Source: JAAERC01 sp965602655 (GTDB taxonomy: Bacteria > Zixibacteria > MSB-5A5 > GN15 > PGXB01). Taken from it: a stretch of DNA of 57,637 nt. Shown one piece after another: positions 9,699 to 18,059 of the stretch (position 1 is the first letter of the stretch; each line of letters opens with the position of its first letter). The position numbers and the translations under genes are program-made. The DNA lies in contig CBFCZE010000002.1 of NCBI GenBank assembly GCA_965602655.1, positions 1 through 57,637 on the forward strand, given 5' to 3'. The notes under the pieces were generated by a model. The model had not been told where the DNA came from and did no database searches. It saw only the letters and a list, made by a program, of their open reading frames with translations.

Positions 9699-11975
9699 AT
9701 GAGTGGATGCAACGACAAGCGTTTCGAGAATATGCTCCATGCATACGAGCTAAATCTTCTGGATGAAAAGGAGCAATTTGAATTCGAGGTACATCTCTAT
9801 AAATGTAGCTCATGTTTTGAAAAAGTGGAGAGATTCCAAAAAACCACCGACCTTCTTCGTCACAGCCGGAAGGTTCGGGACGCAATAGAAAAAATTTCCA
9901 GAACTGGTTCTGCCGTCGATAATAAAGCCGCTGTTCGCAAAAGGCTCTGGCCAACCCTTGTCCCGATCTCAATTGTCGCCATATTTTTTATTTTTCTGAT
10001 ACTTAAAGACTGGCAGTTTGATATTCAGCCTTCAAAAGAAGCAATTGCGGCCAATAATCGTCTGGCTATAATGTATTTTAATAATCTGACTGATCCGGAT
10101 GACAGTCTAAAATTGGGTGAGATTGCGACCAATCTATTAATTACCGATCTTTCAGAATCTCAATATTTGAATATCGTTTCAAGTCAGAGACTCTCGGACA
10201 TTCTGGGCCTGCTCGATCAGGAGGGTGTCAAAAATATCAGCAATAATACGGCATCACAAATAGCCGATGAAGTAGACGCCAAATGGATTCTAACAGGAAA
10301 TATCCTTCAGACTTCACCGGATTTAATTGTAACGACTCAGTTAATAGAGGTAGGAACCGGCGATGTCTTAGCATCACAGAAAATAGAGGGCAACTCTGAT
10401 GATGATATTTTTTCGGTTATCGATAAACTAACTATTCAAATAAAAAATGATCTTAGCCTGCCCTTTGAAGCTCTTTTGGAACCTGACCCGCAGATAGCAG
10501 ATTACACAACTCATTCACCGCTGGCGTATCGCCACTATCTTGAGGGAATCGAAAATTATAATAAAATGTATTTTAACGAAGCTCAGGCGGATTTTGAAAT
10601 CGCATTGAAATATGATTCTACCTTCGCCATGGCTTATTATTATCTGGCTCATATAAAAGATAATCTGGCTCATATAAAAGACAAAGATCTGATAATTAAG
10701 GCGCTTGAATATGCCGATGGGGCCAGTACCATAGACCGATTATATATCAAAATTTTTGAGGCATCTAGGGCCGGTGACAAAACTCTAAAAGAAAAATTGT
10801 TAAAAGAAGTTATTAAACAATACCCTGATGAAAAGAATGCCTACTATTTACTGGGCATTCTGAAACATGGAATGACAGATTATCCGGAAGCAATAGATAA
10901 TTATAGCAATGCTATCAAAATTGATCCGCAATTCAAAATGGCCTATAATCAGATTGCCTATTCATATAGTGCGGGTGGAGATTTTGAAAGGGCATTGTGG
11001 GCAATAGATAAATATATCGAACTGGCGCCGGATGAAGCCAATCCGTTCGACACCAAGGCTGATATATATGCCCTTAACGGCATGCTCGATAATGCCATTG
11101 AATCTTATAAAAGAGCTCTTACCATAAAACCTGATTTCTATGCCTCATTGAAAAATCTCAGTTTGATGTATATGTTTAATGGGAAATATGCCAAGGCCGA
11201 CAGCTGTCTGGATATAATAATCTCCGCTGAAGATACCAGTTACCGAGAAAGCGCTTATAGACATAAATGCTATATTCCACTGTTTCAGGGTAAATATGAT
11301 TAAGCAATTAAGACAATCGATAAAATCATTGCTACCTCAAAAAAAGACTCCTATAGCTATCATTTAAGCAAATCGCTTATCTATATGGCACAGAAAGACT
11401 GGACCCTGGCCCTAAAGGAAATTGAGAAAACAATAGAACTTCACGACATTGATTGGCCGGAAGAAAAGGCAGCCTATAGATATTTCCGAATTCATATACT
11501 TGCTGAAGGCGGCAATATTGAGCGCGCTGCTAAGCTTACCGAAAAGCTTAAAGCCTATGTAGAAGAAAGTGGAAAACCTGTCTACTCATATTGGTATGCC
11601 GAAGGAGCCATTGCCATGGTTCTCGGTGATTATGACAAAGCTCTTATCAGCTATGAAAAAGCGAAGGAATCGAATAGCAATTTCTTTATAAACTATATGT
11701 TGGCCACGGTATATTCCCGGTCCGGCAGGTTTGAAGAATCCATTTTGGAATTTGAACAACTAAGTAATTCATTTGGCGTCGACCGAGCCTACTTTACTAT
11801 CTGGTCGACAAAATTGTACTATCATTTAGGTTTGGCCTATGAACAGACCGGTCAATTTGGCAAAGCAATAGAACAATACAGCATTTTCCTTGATATCTGG
11901 AAAAATGCCGATGAAGGTATTGAAGAAATTAATGATGCCCGCAATCGTCTGGCCAGAATGCAAAATCAATCCTGA
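9699..11975 (+). pseudogene. zinc-finger anti-sigma/TolB-like/TPR membrane protein, interrupted by TAA at 11301
   Basis: The gene starts at ATG 9699 with AAGGGAG 11 bases upstream, two bases after the sigma stop. It encodes a zf-HC2 anti-sigma domain (H-x3-C-x2-C in EVHLYKCSSC), one membrane helix (VPISIVAIFFIFLIL), a TolB-like domain beginning RLAIMYFNNLTDPDDS, and TPR repeats. TAA at 11301-11303 follows GKYD, yet the same frame continues without interruption to 11975, and the continuation (AIKTIDKII, later QYSIFLDIWKNADEGIEEI) matches the C-terminal third of the intact paralogue, where the aligned codon is GAA (Glu). The gene therefore carries a nonsense mutation. A shortened 534-residue protein could still be made and would keep the anti-sigma domain. 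Confidence 0.8.
10642..10681 (+). repeat. 21-bp tandem duplication inside the left TPR gene
   Basis: The 19-base string ATCTGGCTCATATAAAAGA occurs at 10642-10660 and again at 10663-10681, period 21, giving the protein string LAHIKDNLAHIKDKD. The intact paralogue has a single LAFLKS at this place, so the insertion is specific to the left copy and keeps the frame. Confidence 0.85.
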
Positions 11976-12005
11976 TTTGTCTAAGTATATTTTATAGAAA
12001 ATGAG

Positions 12006-12042
12006 ATTAGGGATTGGCGATTTCGCCAAACCCTAATTTTTA
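12006..12042. terminator. strong rho-independent terminator, left unit
   Basis: ATTAGGG-A-TTGGCGA pairs with TCGCCAA-A-CCCTAAT around a two-base TT loop and is followed by a T-run on the plus strand. It lies 30 bases after the TPR gene and just before the end of the convergent propeller gene, where the flanking A/T stretches let it serve both strands. Confidence 0.8.
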
Positions 12043-12053
12043 AGAAGGATATT

Positions 12054-13322
12054 TCACACCCAAACCATACACGCCGGTTCCGGGCCGTCTTTGTACTTGT
12101 AATTAATCAAATAGACAATATCTAAAATATTAATCAACATGTCATTATTTACATCAGCGGATTCTAATGGGTCCGGAGCCGGACCACTTTTATATTTAAA
12201 ATTAATTAAGTAAACGATATCCAAAATATTAATCAGTTTATCATCATCCAGGTCGCCGCAAACATAATCGCACAAATCGCCGACATCATTGCCATTGCTG
12301 TCTTCCTGCCCCGGATTATAATGTTCCGGACAGTTGTCGCAGGCATCTTCAATGGTATCTTCGTCGGCATCCTCGTGCCCCGGGTTATAATCATCCGGAC
12401 AGCCATCGCAGACGTCACCATCACCATCTTCATCAGTATCAATCTGATCAAAATTGGGGATATTAATGCAGTTATCCCGGTAATCAATTATACCATCTTC
12501 ATCGGTGTCGAGAAGCGGAACAAAATCAACTCGATCGGCGTTAAAGTTGGGCACTACCAGAATATTTTCAATAGGATTATACCCTAATCCTGCCGGACCC
12601 GAATGACCATCAGATATAAGAACTGGCGGATTAGTGAAACTGTTATCATATCTATAAACGGTACCTGCAGTATAGCATGTCATATATACATTACCATCGT
12701 TATCAATAGTTATCCCATCGCTGTATCCAAATGGAGTTGTAACAACGGTTGAAACCGAGGCATCGATTGGATCTATTTCCAAAAGCGGCGCATTGTTATC
12801 ATAAGAGGCCAGTAGCAGGCGGTTATTTTCTTCATCAAAGGCTATATCCTGCGGCCAGTCCGGTAAGGAACTGGTATTAACGAACACTTCTGATGTTTGT
12901 GTATTGATATGAAGTTTAAAAACCCGTCCATTTCCACTCTGATCAACATTAGCTATAAACAGATTTCCGGATGTATCCGATACCATACCATCCATCTGCG
13001 CAGAATATGGAATAGCTTTAGACCATAATGGTTCGGCTGTATTTAAATCATACGCTCTAATGCGATTACCAGTGCTAATATATAGTGTATCTCCCACTAT
13101 ATGGTGACCAAGAGCCTGCGGTAAACCGGTAATAAAATTACTCTGGTTCCCTTCATTATCAATAGCAACCACCGCTCCGTTGGCCCAGCTTGAAATCAGG
13201 TAACGATCGCGAGCGGCATCATACGACGCATGCTCTGGGCCATCCAAAAGATTTTGTGCACTAACAATTACGGGGATTGCCAACATTATCAGGCAAACAA
13301 TACGGCAGATAGATTTTGTCAT
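12054..13322 (-). CDS. secreted SMP-30-like beta-propeller with TSP3 and dockerin tail (right copy)
   Basis: The start is ATG 13322, because AGGAGG lies 5 bases upstream; the frame also opens 11 codons earlier. The protein of 422 residues has a signal peptide (CRIVCLIMLAIPVIVSAQ), a propeller of about 250 residues (blades such as GNVYMTCYTAGTVYRYDN and NRLLLASYDNNAPLLEIDP), three TSP3 repeats, and a dockerin-like pair of EF-hand loops (DLDDDKLIN and DVNNDMLIN). The tail is nearly identical at DNA level to that of the SBBP gene at 5257, although the head is a different propeller type. It is divergent from an intact sigma/anti-sigma pair and is the obvious candidate target of that sigma factor, or the ligand or partner of its extracytoplasmic domain; both ideas are inference. 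Confidence 0.85.
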   Translation of the reverse strand: MTKSICRIVCLIMLAIPVIVSAQNLLDGPEHASYDAARDRYLISSWANGAVVAIDNEGNQSNFITGLPQALGHHIVGDTLYISTGNRIRAYDLNTAEPLWSKAIPYSAQMDGMVSDTSGNLFIANVDQSGNGRVFKLHINTQTSEVFVNTSSLPDWPQDIAFDEENNRLLLASYDNNAPLLEIDPIDASVSTVVTTPFGYSDGITIDNDGNVYMTCYTAGTVYRYDNSFTNPPVLISDGHSGPAGLGYNPIENILVVPNFNADRVDFVPLLDTDEDGIIDYRDNCINIPNFDQIDTDEDGDGDVCDGCPDDYNPGHEDADEDTIEDACDNCPEHYNPGQEDSNGNDVGDLCDYVCGDLDDDKLINILDIVYLINFKYKSGPAPDPLESADVNNDMLINILDIVYLINYKYKDGPEPACMVWV

Positions 13323-13540
13323 AGTTCCTCCTATGATTTTGCTTTCAATTCTCATTTGTCTGCAAGTGAGTTACATTAGATAATCGAGTCTATCACAGAT
13401 TATTGGTGAAACGGATATTTTTTTACGTCAAACCGCAAAAACTATTTGCATAATTATTCTATGGTTTTCAAAACTTATTGTATTTCCTCAATACTATTCC
13501 TATATTTGGAGTATGATAAGTAGGTTGGTTCGGGGACATA
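13323..13540. promoter_or_regulatory. divergent promoter region, right unit
   Basis: This 218-base AT-rich stretch separates the divergent propeller and sigma genes. The propeller ribosome site AGGAGG is at the left end on the minus strand. On the plus strand AAAACTT at 13470-13476 begins about 70 bases before the sigma start and resembles AAAAACTT in the left unit. I cannot define a full -35/-10 pair by eye. Confidence 0.4.
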
Positions 13541-14080
13541 TTGAGCATCAATAAGTTACATAAGATGGCTCGTGGCGGGGACAAGGGGGCTGAAAATAGA
13601 CTTTTTAAAATTTTGTCTGATAGTTTTGTAATCTTTGCGCAACATAAATTGCGGGACAGAGCAGATATTGAAGAAATAGTCCAGGAAACACTTATGACTA
13701 TAACCGCCAAATATAAGGAAATCGATTTTGAAATCAGCTTTTCGGCCTGGGCATATAGAGTTCTTGAAAACAAATTGATGAGCTTTCATCGAACCAGACA
13801 AAGCCGGGAAAATAAAATTCAACAATTGACCGAAGAGAAAAAAACCTTTCCTAATTGGACGCCGAATCCAACACTTCAGCTTAAATTGAAGGAATGTCTT
13901 CAATCGGTGAGCAAATACAGCAGCCGTTATGCTCGAATAATAAATTTGAGTTATCATGGTTTTAACACTGATGAAATAAGCGATAAACTGAAAATACGAC
14001 GCAGTAATGTTTATAATCTGCTTTCCCGCGCCAGACGATTGTTGCGAAAATGTCTGGAAAAAGGAGATATTCACAAATGA
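13541..14080 (+). CDS. ECF-type RNA polymerase sigma factor
   Basis: A 179-residue sigma-70-family protein. Region 2 spans about residues 12-78 (GDKGAENRLFKILSD, then ADIEEIVQETLMTITAKY and FSAWAYRVLENKLMSFHR), and region 4 about 110-172 with a helix-turn-helix (DEISDKLKIRRSNVYNLLSRAR). The start is TTG 13541, which aligns with the ATG of the damaged paralogue (MSINKLHKMARGGD against MDINNYYLAAKNGD). It overlaps the anti-sigma gene by ATGA at 14077-14080, indicating coupled translation, as is common for ECF sigma and anti-sigma pairs. It probably directs transcription of its own operon and the divergent propeller gene. Confidence 0.85.
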   Translation: MSINKLHKMARGGDKGAENRLFKILSDSFVIFAQHKLRDRADIEEIVQETLMTITAKYKEIDFEISFSAWAYRVLENKLMSFHRTRQSRENKIQQLTEEKKTFPNWTPNPTLQLKLKECLQSVSKYSSRYARIINLSYHGFNTDEISDKLKIRRSNVYNLLSRARRLLRKCLEKGDIHK

Positions 14081-16323
14081 GCGGTTGCCGCAATAAACGT
14101 TTTAAAGAAAAACTTCTTGCCTACGAAATCGGTATTTTATCAGAAAGTGAACGACGCGAGTTGGAATTGCATATTTTAGATTGCGATTTTTGTCGTGAGG
14201 AGATAAAAAGGTTTAATGAAGCTGCCTTGCATATCAGGTATGATGAGGCAACCCGCGGTACTATTCGTGAAATAGCCGAGAAAGAACCGATTGAAGAACA
14301 GACATCATCACGTCCGACCAGTTTCTGGAGGACGTTGATTCCTATTGCGGCGGCGGCTATTGTCGTTTTAATACTGGTGTTACAACCCTGGCAAATAGAA
14401 ATACGTCCAAAACAGGAGGCGACCGCCGCTGAGAATCGATTGGCTATTCTGTGGTTTGAAAATCTGGCTGATAGAAATGATTCTTTGAGTCTTGGAAAAA
14501 TTATTTCTAATCTTTTGATAACCGATCTAACCGAATCGCATTATATTCAGGTTGTTTCGGGGCAACGATTATCTGATATACTCGACCAGCTGGGTGGCGG
14601 TGATTCCGGTCAAATAGATATTAATCTGGCTATTAAAATTGCACATAAGGCTGGAGCCTCCTGGATTTTGACGGGGAGTATATTGCAGACGGAACCGTCA
14701 ATTGTTTTAACTTCTCAAATAATAGATATTGTTTCCGGGGATATAATAAATTCTCAGCGGATCGTCGGCGATACGACCTCAACAATTTTTACAATTATTG
14801 ATAAATTAAGCGCTACTATCAAAAACGATCTACCGATTCCTGACGGAGCAAAACAGGAGCCGGATCGAAATATTTCGGCATTAACGACCTATTCAACCGA
14901 TGCTTATAGATATTATCTCGACGGCCTTGATTATTACGGTAAACGGTTCTATTCCGATGCAAAGCGAAGCTTTGAGCAGGTATTGGAGCATGATTCGACT
15001 TTTGCCATGGCATACTATTATCTGGCCTTCCTAAAAAGCGCCAAGTTGGTTGATAAGGCTATTGAATTTATAGATCACGCATCTGAAAAGGATGTGTTTT
15101 ATATAAAATCTCTTGAGGCAACAAGAGACCATAATATCGGATTGAAAGAATCTGTTCTCACGGCTTTATTAGAGCGATACCCGGATGAGAAAAATGCCCT
15201 TCGTTTATTGGGCACTTCCAAGTATAACCAGGGACAATATGAGGAAGCGATCCGGTATTTTGAAAGAGCATTGAAGCTTGATCCACAGTATAAACAGGTT
15301 CATAATATACTGGCTTTTGCTTATAATAACCAGGGCAAATTTGATAAAGCTCTGGAGGCCAATGAAAAGTATATATCGGTGGCCCCCGAAGAACCCAACC
15401 CATATGATTCAAGAGGTTCTCTGTTTGCCCGGAATGGTCAGCTCGATTCGTCAATCGCTTCATACAAGAGAGCACTGGAGACTAGACCAGATTTTTCATC
15501 ATCTTTGGAAGAGTTGGGCGTTATGTATGTTTTCAATGAGGAGTATGAAAAAGCGGCCGACTGTTTTCATAAAGTGGCTTCATCTGAAAACAAATCTCTT
15601 CGTTCTCAGGGACGATATGACCTCGCCCTAATCCCTCTATATCAGGGAAAGATAAGGGAGGCGCTGGAGGTTATGAACGACTGTATGGCCGCTGACAGAC
15701 TGGAAGGGGCAGAATCGGAACAGGGATATAAGCATATTATAAAGGCCATTATCTATGAGGGAATTAATAAAACCGACTCTGCTTTTTATGAAATCGAAAA
15801 GTCATTGGATTATTATAAAAGCAACTATCACCTGTACTATTCGATGATGGCTCGAAATGGTGAAATTCAAAGAGCCAGACAGGAATTGGAGCATCTCAAA
15901 GACAGTCTTGATAAAACACCCAATTTCTTGTTCCAATACTATCTGGCGAAAGGTACGGTTGATTTTATAGATGGCGATTTTGATCAGGCCATAAGCGGTT
16001 TGGAAAAGGCTGAAGAGATATCCATGGCTCTTCCTGTCGTTTATATGCTGGGACGGGCTTATATTAGGGGCGGATATTTTAATAAGGCGATTGAAGTATT
16101 TGAAGAAAGGCTTTCGATTTATAGTTCCTATCGGTTTTGCCGTGGAACATGGAGCGTTAAGATGCACTATTATCTCGGATTGGCATATGAAGGAGCAGAA
16201 AGATTTGATGAGGCCAGAATCCAATATAGCACTTTCCTTGATATCTGGAAAAATGCCGATAAGGGTATCGAAGAAATTGACGATGCCCGAGAGCGTCTAA
16301 ATCGGCTGCAAAGTAATATTTAG
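14077..16323 (+). CDS. membrane zinc-finger anti-sigma protein with TolB-like and TPR sensor domains
   Basis: A protein of 748 residues; AAGGAG sits 10 bases before ATG 14077, and this ATG overlaps the sigma stop. Residues 1-45 form a zf-HC2 anti-sigma domain with zinc ligands H32, C36 and C39 (H-x3-C-x2-C). A single membrane helix lies near 84-103 (AAAAIVVLILVLQPW). Outside the membrane come a TolB-like (COG5616/FlgO-related) domain, about 118-255 (RLAILWFENLADRNDS, then ASWILTGSILQTE), and at least eight TPR units to the end (KYNQGQYEEAIRYFERALKLD). The layout suggests that an envelope signal read by the TPR/TolB part controls release of the sigma factor. No site-2 protease partner is encoded nearby. 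TolB-like/TPR halves are known on serine/threonine kinases and cyclases; fusion to an anti-sigma head is less usual. Confidence 0.85.
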   Translation: MSGCRNKRFKEKLLAYEIGILSESERRELELHILDCDFCREEIKRFNEAALHIRYDEATRGTIREIAEKEPIEEQTSSRPTSFWRTLIPIAAAAIVVLILVLQPWQIEIRPKQEATAAENRLAILWFENLADRNDSLSLGKIISNLLITDLTESHYIQVVSGQRLSDILDQLGGGDSGQIDINLAIKIAHKAGASWILTGSILQTEPSIVLTSQIIDIVSGDIINSQRIVGDTTSTIFTIIDKLSATIKNDLPIPDGAKQEPDRNISALTTYSTDAYRYYLDGLDYYGKRFYSDAKRSFEQVLEHDSTFAMAYYYLAFLKSAKLVDKAIEFIDHASEKDVFYIKSLEATRDHNIGLKESVLTALLERYPDEKNALRLLGTSKYNQGQYEEAIRYFERALKLDPQYKQVHNILAFAYNNQGKFDKALEANEKYISVAPEEPNPYDSRGSLFARNGQLDSSIASYKRALETRPDFSSSLEELGVMYVFNEEYEKAADCFHKVASSENKSLRSQGRYDLALIPLYQGKIREALEVMNDCMAADRLEGAESEQGYKHIIKAIIYEGINKTDSAFYEIEKSLDYYKSNYHLYYSMMARNGEIQRARQELEHLKDSLDKTPNFLFQYYLAKGTVDFIDGDFDQAISGLEKAEEISMALPVVYMLGRAYIRGGYFNKAIEVFEERLSIYSSYRFCRGTWSVKMHYYLGLAYEGAERFDEARIQYSTFLDIWKNADKGIEEIDDARERLNRLQSNI

Positions 16324-16353
16324 CATCCATAAAAAAGTGGATTCTGTACAAAA

Positions 16354-16393
16354 AAATTGCGGGCTAAATTTATTTAACCCGCAATTTATTTTT
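16354..16393. terminator. rho-independent terminator, right unit
   Basis: AAATTGCGGG pairs with CCCGCAATTT, with an inner TAAAT/ATTTA extension, followed by ATTTTTC on the plus strand. It lies 30 bases after the TPR gene and 20 bases before the end of the convergent PEP-CTERM gene; an A-run on its left lets it act on the minus strand too. Confidence 0.75.
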
Positions 16394-16414
16394 CTATACA
16401 ATAAATATTAGTTG

Positions 16415-17011
16415 TTACTTTTTAAACCGCCGTCTCAATCCCATTCCCAGTAAACCGGATCCCAAAAGAATCAAAGTTGAAGGCTCCGGAATCATACCAT
16501 TAGTGGTATCCGGTCGGTAAATATAACTTCCATCCTGATTCCAGGCAGCGTTCTGACCATATCCTCCGGCCACCCCATCCTTCGCGTAAAAACTGCCTAT
16601 AACCGGTGCGCGGTTGGAATAGAAGCTATAGGAATCTGCTGTCCAATCAAGTTTCATGGCATTGGTGATACCATCCATTTCGCCAAATTCGACCTCTCCA
16701 CCAGGGGAAAAATCCCAAAAATCATTATCCGTAACTCGCGGTGAAACCTCAAGAGTCAGATGGCTTATATCACCTTTAAGCAAAGGAGCTCCATCAATTT
16801 CAGAAATATCATATTTATAAAACCAGGAATGATCAGCCTGCTCACTAATAGTCCAGGTAATTTGAAAACCCGAAACTGCCCCCCAATAGCCTGTGGCATA
16901 TACACCGGACGGTGTCGAAAGCGAACCGGATATAGTGGTCAATTGCGCATTGGCAACAGTTGCCAGTGAAAGGCAAAGCAATATTGAAAAAACAATTGAT
17001 AATCTTTTCAT
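16415..17011 (-). CDS. PEP-CTERM sorted exported protein
   Basis: A protein of 198 residues with an N-terminal signal peptide (MKRLSIVFSILLCLSLATVANAQ) and a C-terminal PEP-CTERM signal: IPEPSTLILLGSGLLGMGLRRRF, that is a PEP motif, a hydrophobic helix and an arginine cluster. Such proteins are processed by an exosortase and placed on the surface or in extracellular polymer; no exosortase gene is in this window. The body contains a predicted beta-rich domain (LTTISGSLSTPSGVYATGYW, then HLTLEVSPRVTDNDFW) without known catalytic residues. It is convergent with the sigma/TPR operon. Confidence 0.8.
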   Translation of the reverse strand: MKRLSIVFSILLCLSLATVANAQLTTISGSLSTPSGVYATGYWGAVSGFQITWTISEQADHSWFYKYDISEIDGAPLLKGDISHLTLEVSPRVTDNDFWDFSPGGEVEFGEMDGITNAMKLDWTADSYSFYSNRAPVIGSFYAKDGVAGGYGQNAAWNQDGSYIYRPDTTNGMIPEPSTLILLGSGLLGMGLRRRFKK

Positions 17012-17339
17012 AATTATATTTTATCCTTATTTTTCATTGTTATATCTTCAATCAAACTTGCATCAAATCCTAAAAATAGTAATTTAATTAAAATTATAGC
17101 AAATATTATTCCTGATACGTTTAAATGCCAGACTAATATCATCCTCTTATATCACACTGTCCTACAACAAATTACAATCGTAAAAAATCAGCATTTTGGA
17201 AAATATTTGAAATTTAATCTATTTATGTATTACTGTTCATATCAGTATGAATAGCTGCTCATAAAATGCGCAATATTATGCGCCGCCTAAAGGATTGAAT
17301 AAGATAGCAATGTGAACAATAATATTGATTCAAATAGAA
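17012..17339. other. AT-rich intergenic region
   Basis: These 328 bases lie upstream of the PEP-CTERM gene and downstream of the next minus-strand gene. A small inverted repeat GCGCA/TGCGC at 17268-17283 sits about 60 bases past the 17340 stop and could be a weak terminator. I see no ORF or clear promoter motif. Confidence 0.45.
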
Positions 17340-17831
17340 CTAAAATGACCAGTTGACAATGGGAAAAACGGGGAATTGTCCACCCTGCCCTATAATATTT
17401 ATCAACCCTATCTGAAGACCTTTCATACTGCCGGCATAATTAACCAATCCCAGCTGCAGCCCACTTGCGTAATGAGCGTGATTAACGATTCCCAATTGAA
17501 GTCCCTCAAAATCACCTTTGACAACATTAACCACATTATCCTGCCAGCCGACGAAATCAGAATCAACCAAACCAACCAATCCGTATTGCAATCCCTTTGA
17601 CACACTTGAAGTAGTATGGTTCACAAGTCCCAAATCCAAACCAACAACGGAGACATTGCGCCCATAAAGCAGATTTAGTCTTACTCCGGTGATAGCATCG
17701 GTTTCAGGGAAAATCTGAACAGGCGTGAATAATGATAGCTGAATCGGTTTCTGCTGAGCCATAACCGGCGATGAAACAATAATGAGTAAAAGTAAAACAG
17801 ATCCCAACAATACACGAAATATACGTGACAT
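17340..17831 (-). CDS. small exported protein with LA_2272-like surface repeats
   Basis: A protein of 163 residues with a signal peptide (MSRIFRVLLGSVLLLLIIVSS, cleavage likely after VMAQ). The mature part consists of short hydrophobic repeats of the type GLQLGLVNYA: VVGLDLGLVNHTT, GLQYGLVGLVDSDF, GLQLGIVNHAHYASG, LQLGLVNYAGSMKG and LQIGLINI. This matches the LA_2272 surface-repeat type first noted in Leptospira, whose function is unknown; beta-solenoid or barrel packing is likely. AGGAGGAAAAA precedes the ATG. No gene lies close on the same strand except the tRNA upstream, so it is probably transcribed alone. Confidence 0.75.
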   Translation of the reverse strand: MSRIFRVLLGSVLLLLIIVSSPVMAQQKPIQLSLFTPVQIFPETDAITGVRLNLLYGRNVSVVGLDLGLVNHTTSSVSKGLQYGLVGLVDSDFVGWQDNVVNVVKGDFEGLQLGIVNHAHYASGLQLGLVNYAGSMKGLQIGLINIIGQGGQFPVFPIVNWSF

Positions 17832-17867
17832 TTTTTCCTCCTGTATTTCCGTTAATTCAAAGTTTGG

Positions 17868-17894
17868 GTAGGTCAGGAGCTGTGTGCTCCTGAC
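17868..17894. repeat. GTAGGTC-led hairpin
   Basis: GTCAGGAGC at 17872-17880 pairs perfectly with GCTCCTGAC at 17886-17894 across a TGTGT loop, and is introduced by GTAGGTC from 17868. The same GTAGGTC leader precedes two of the hairpins at 55914-56121, so this looks like one member of a dispersed intergenic palindrome family rather than a dedicated terminator. Confidence 0.6.
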
Positions 17895-17935
17895 TATTTT
17901 AACATAATCTATTATATACTCAACAATTCGGCAAT

Positions 17936-17957
17936 AAAAATCCTCCCCGATGAGGAA
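17936..17957 (-). terminator. terminator of the tRNA-Ser transcript
   Basis: On the minus strand TCCTC (17956-17952) pairs with GAGGA (17945-17941), followed directly by TTTTTAT. It lies 16 bases past the tRNA 3' end. Confidence 0.65.
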
Positions 17958-17972
17958 GGTTAAATATACAAG

Positions 17973-18059
17973 CGGAGAGGCTGGGATTCGAACCCAGGGA
18001 ACCCGTAAAGGTTCAACTGCTTAGCAGGCAGCTGCCTTCAGCCACTCGGCCACCTCTCC
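17973..18059 (-). tRNA. tRNA-Ser(GCU)
   Basis: The minus strand reads GGAGAGGTGGCCGAGTGGCT at the 5' end, with the acceptor stem GGAGAGG/CCTCTCC pairing 18059-18053 with 17980-17974. The anticodon loop CTGCTAA places anticodon GCT at 18025-18023. A long variable arm (class II) and the T-arm GGTTCGAATCC are present, with discriminator G at 17973. CCA is not encoded. The gene stands between the large flagellar operon and the surface-repeat gene. Confidence 0.95.

Larger units (their letters stand above)
7668..11975. repeat. left copy of a duplicated three-gene unit (decayed)
   Basis: This unit (propeller gene on minus, sigma gene and anti-sigma/TPR gene on plus) has the same gene order, orientation and domain make-up as 12054-16323, only 78 bases away. 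Proteins align along their full length, and stretches of DNA at the 3' ends are nearly the same (GATATCTGGAAAAATGCCGA in both TPR genes). The left copy carries a 16-nt deletion, a nonsense codon and a tandem duplication. Confidence 0.85.
12054..16323. repeat. right copy of the duplicated three-gene unit (intact)
   Basis: Propeller/dockerin gene on minus, sigma and anti-sigma/TPR genes on plus, in the same arrangement and almost the same length (4270 versus 4308 bases) as 7668-11975. All three reading frames are open here, which makes it the reference for judging damage in the left copy. Confidence 0.85.

Noticed and set aside
11385..11975. separate TPR gene
   Set aside because: It is in frame with the preceding gene and only divided from it by the TAA at 11301; the paralogue is continuous here.
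13556..14074. 172-codon minus-strand frame
   Set aside because: It is antisense to the intact sigma gene, whose conserved regions 2 and 4 explain the sequence; the antisense product has no recognisable domain.
17973..18059. genomic-island attachment site at tRNA-Ser
   Set aside because: No direct repeat of the tRNA 3' end and no integrase gene are seen on either side.
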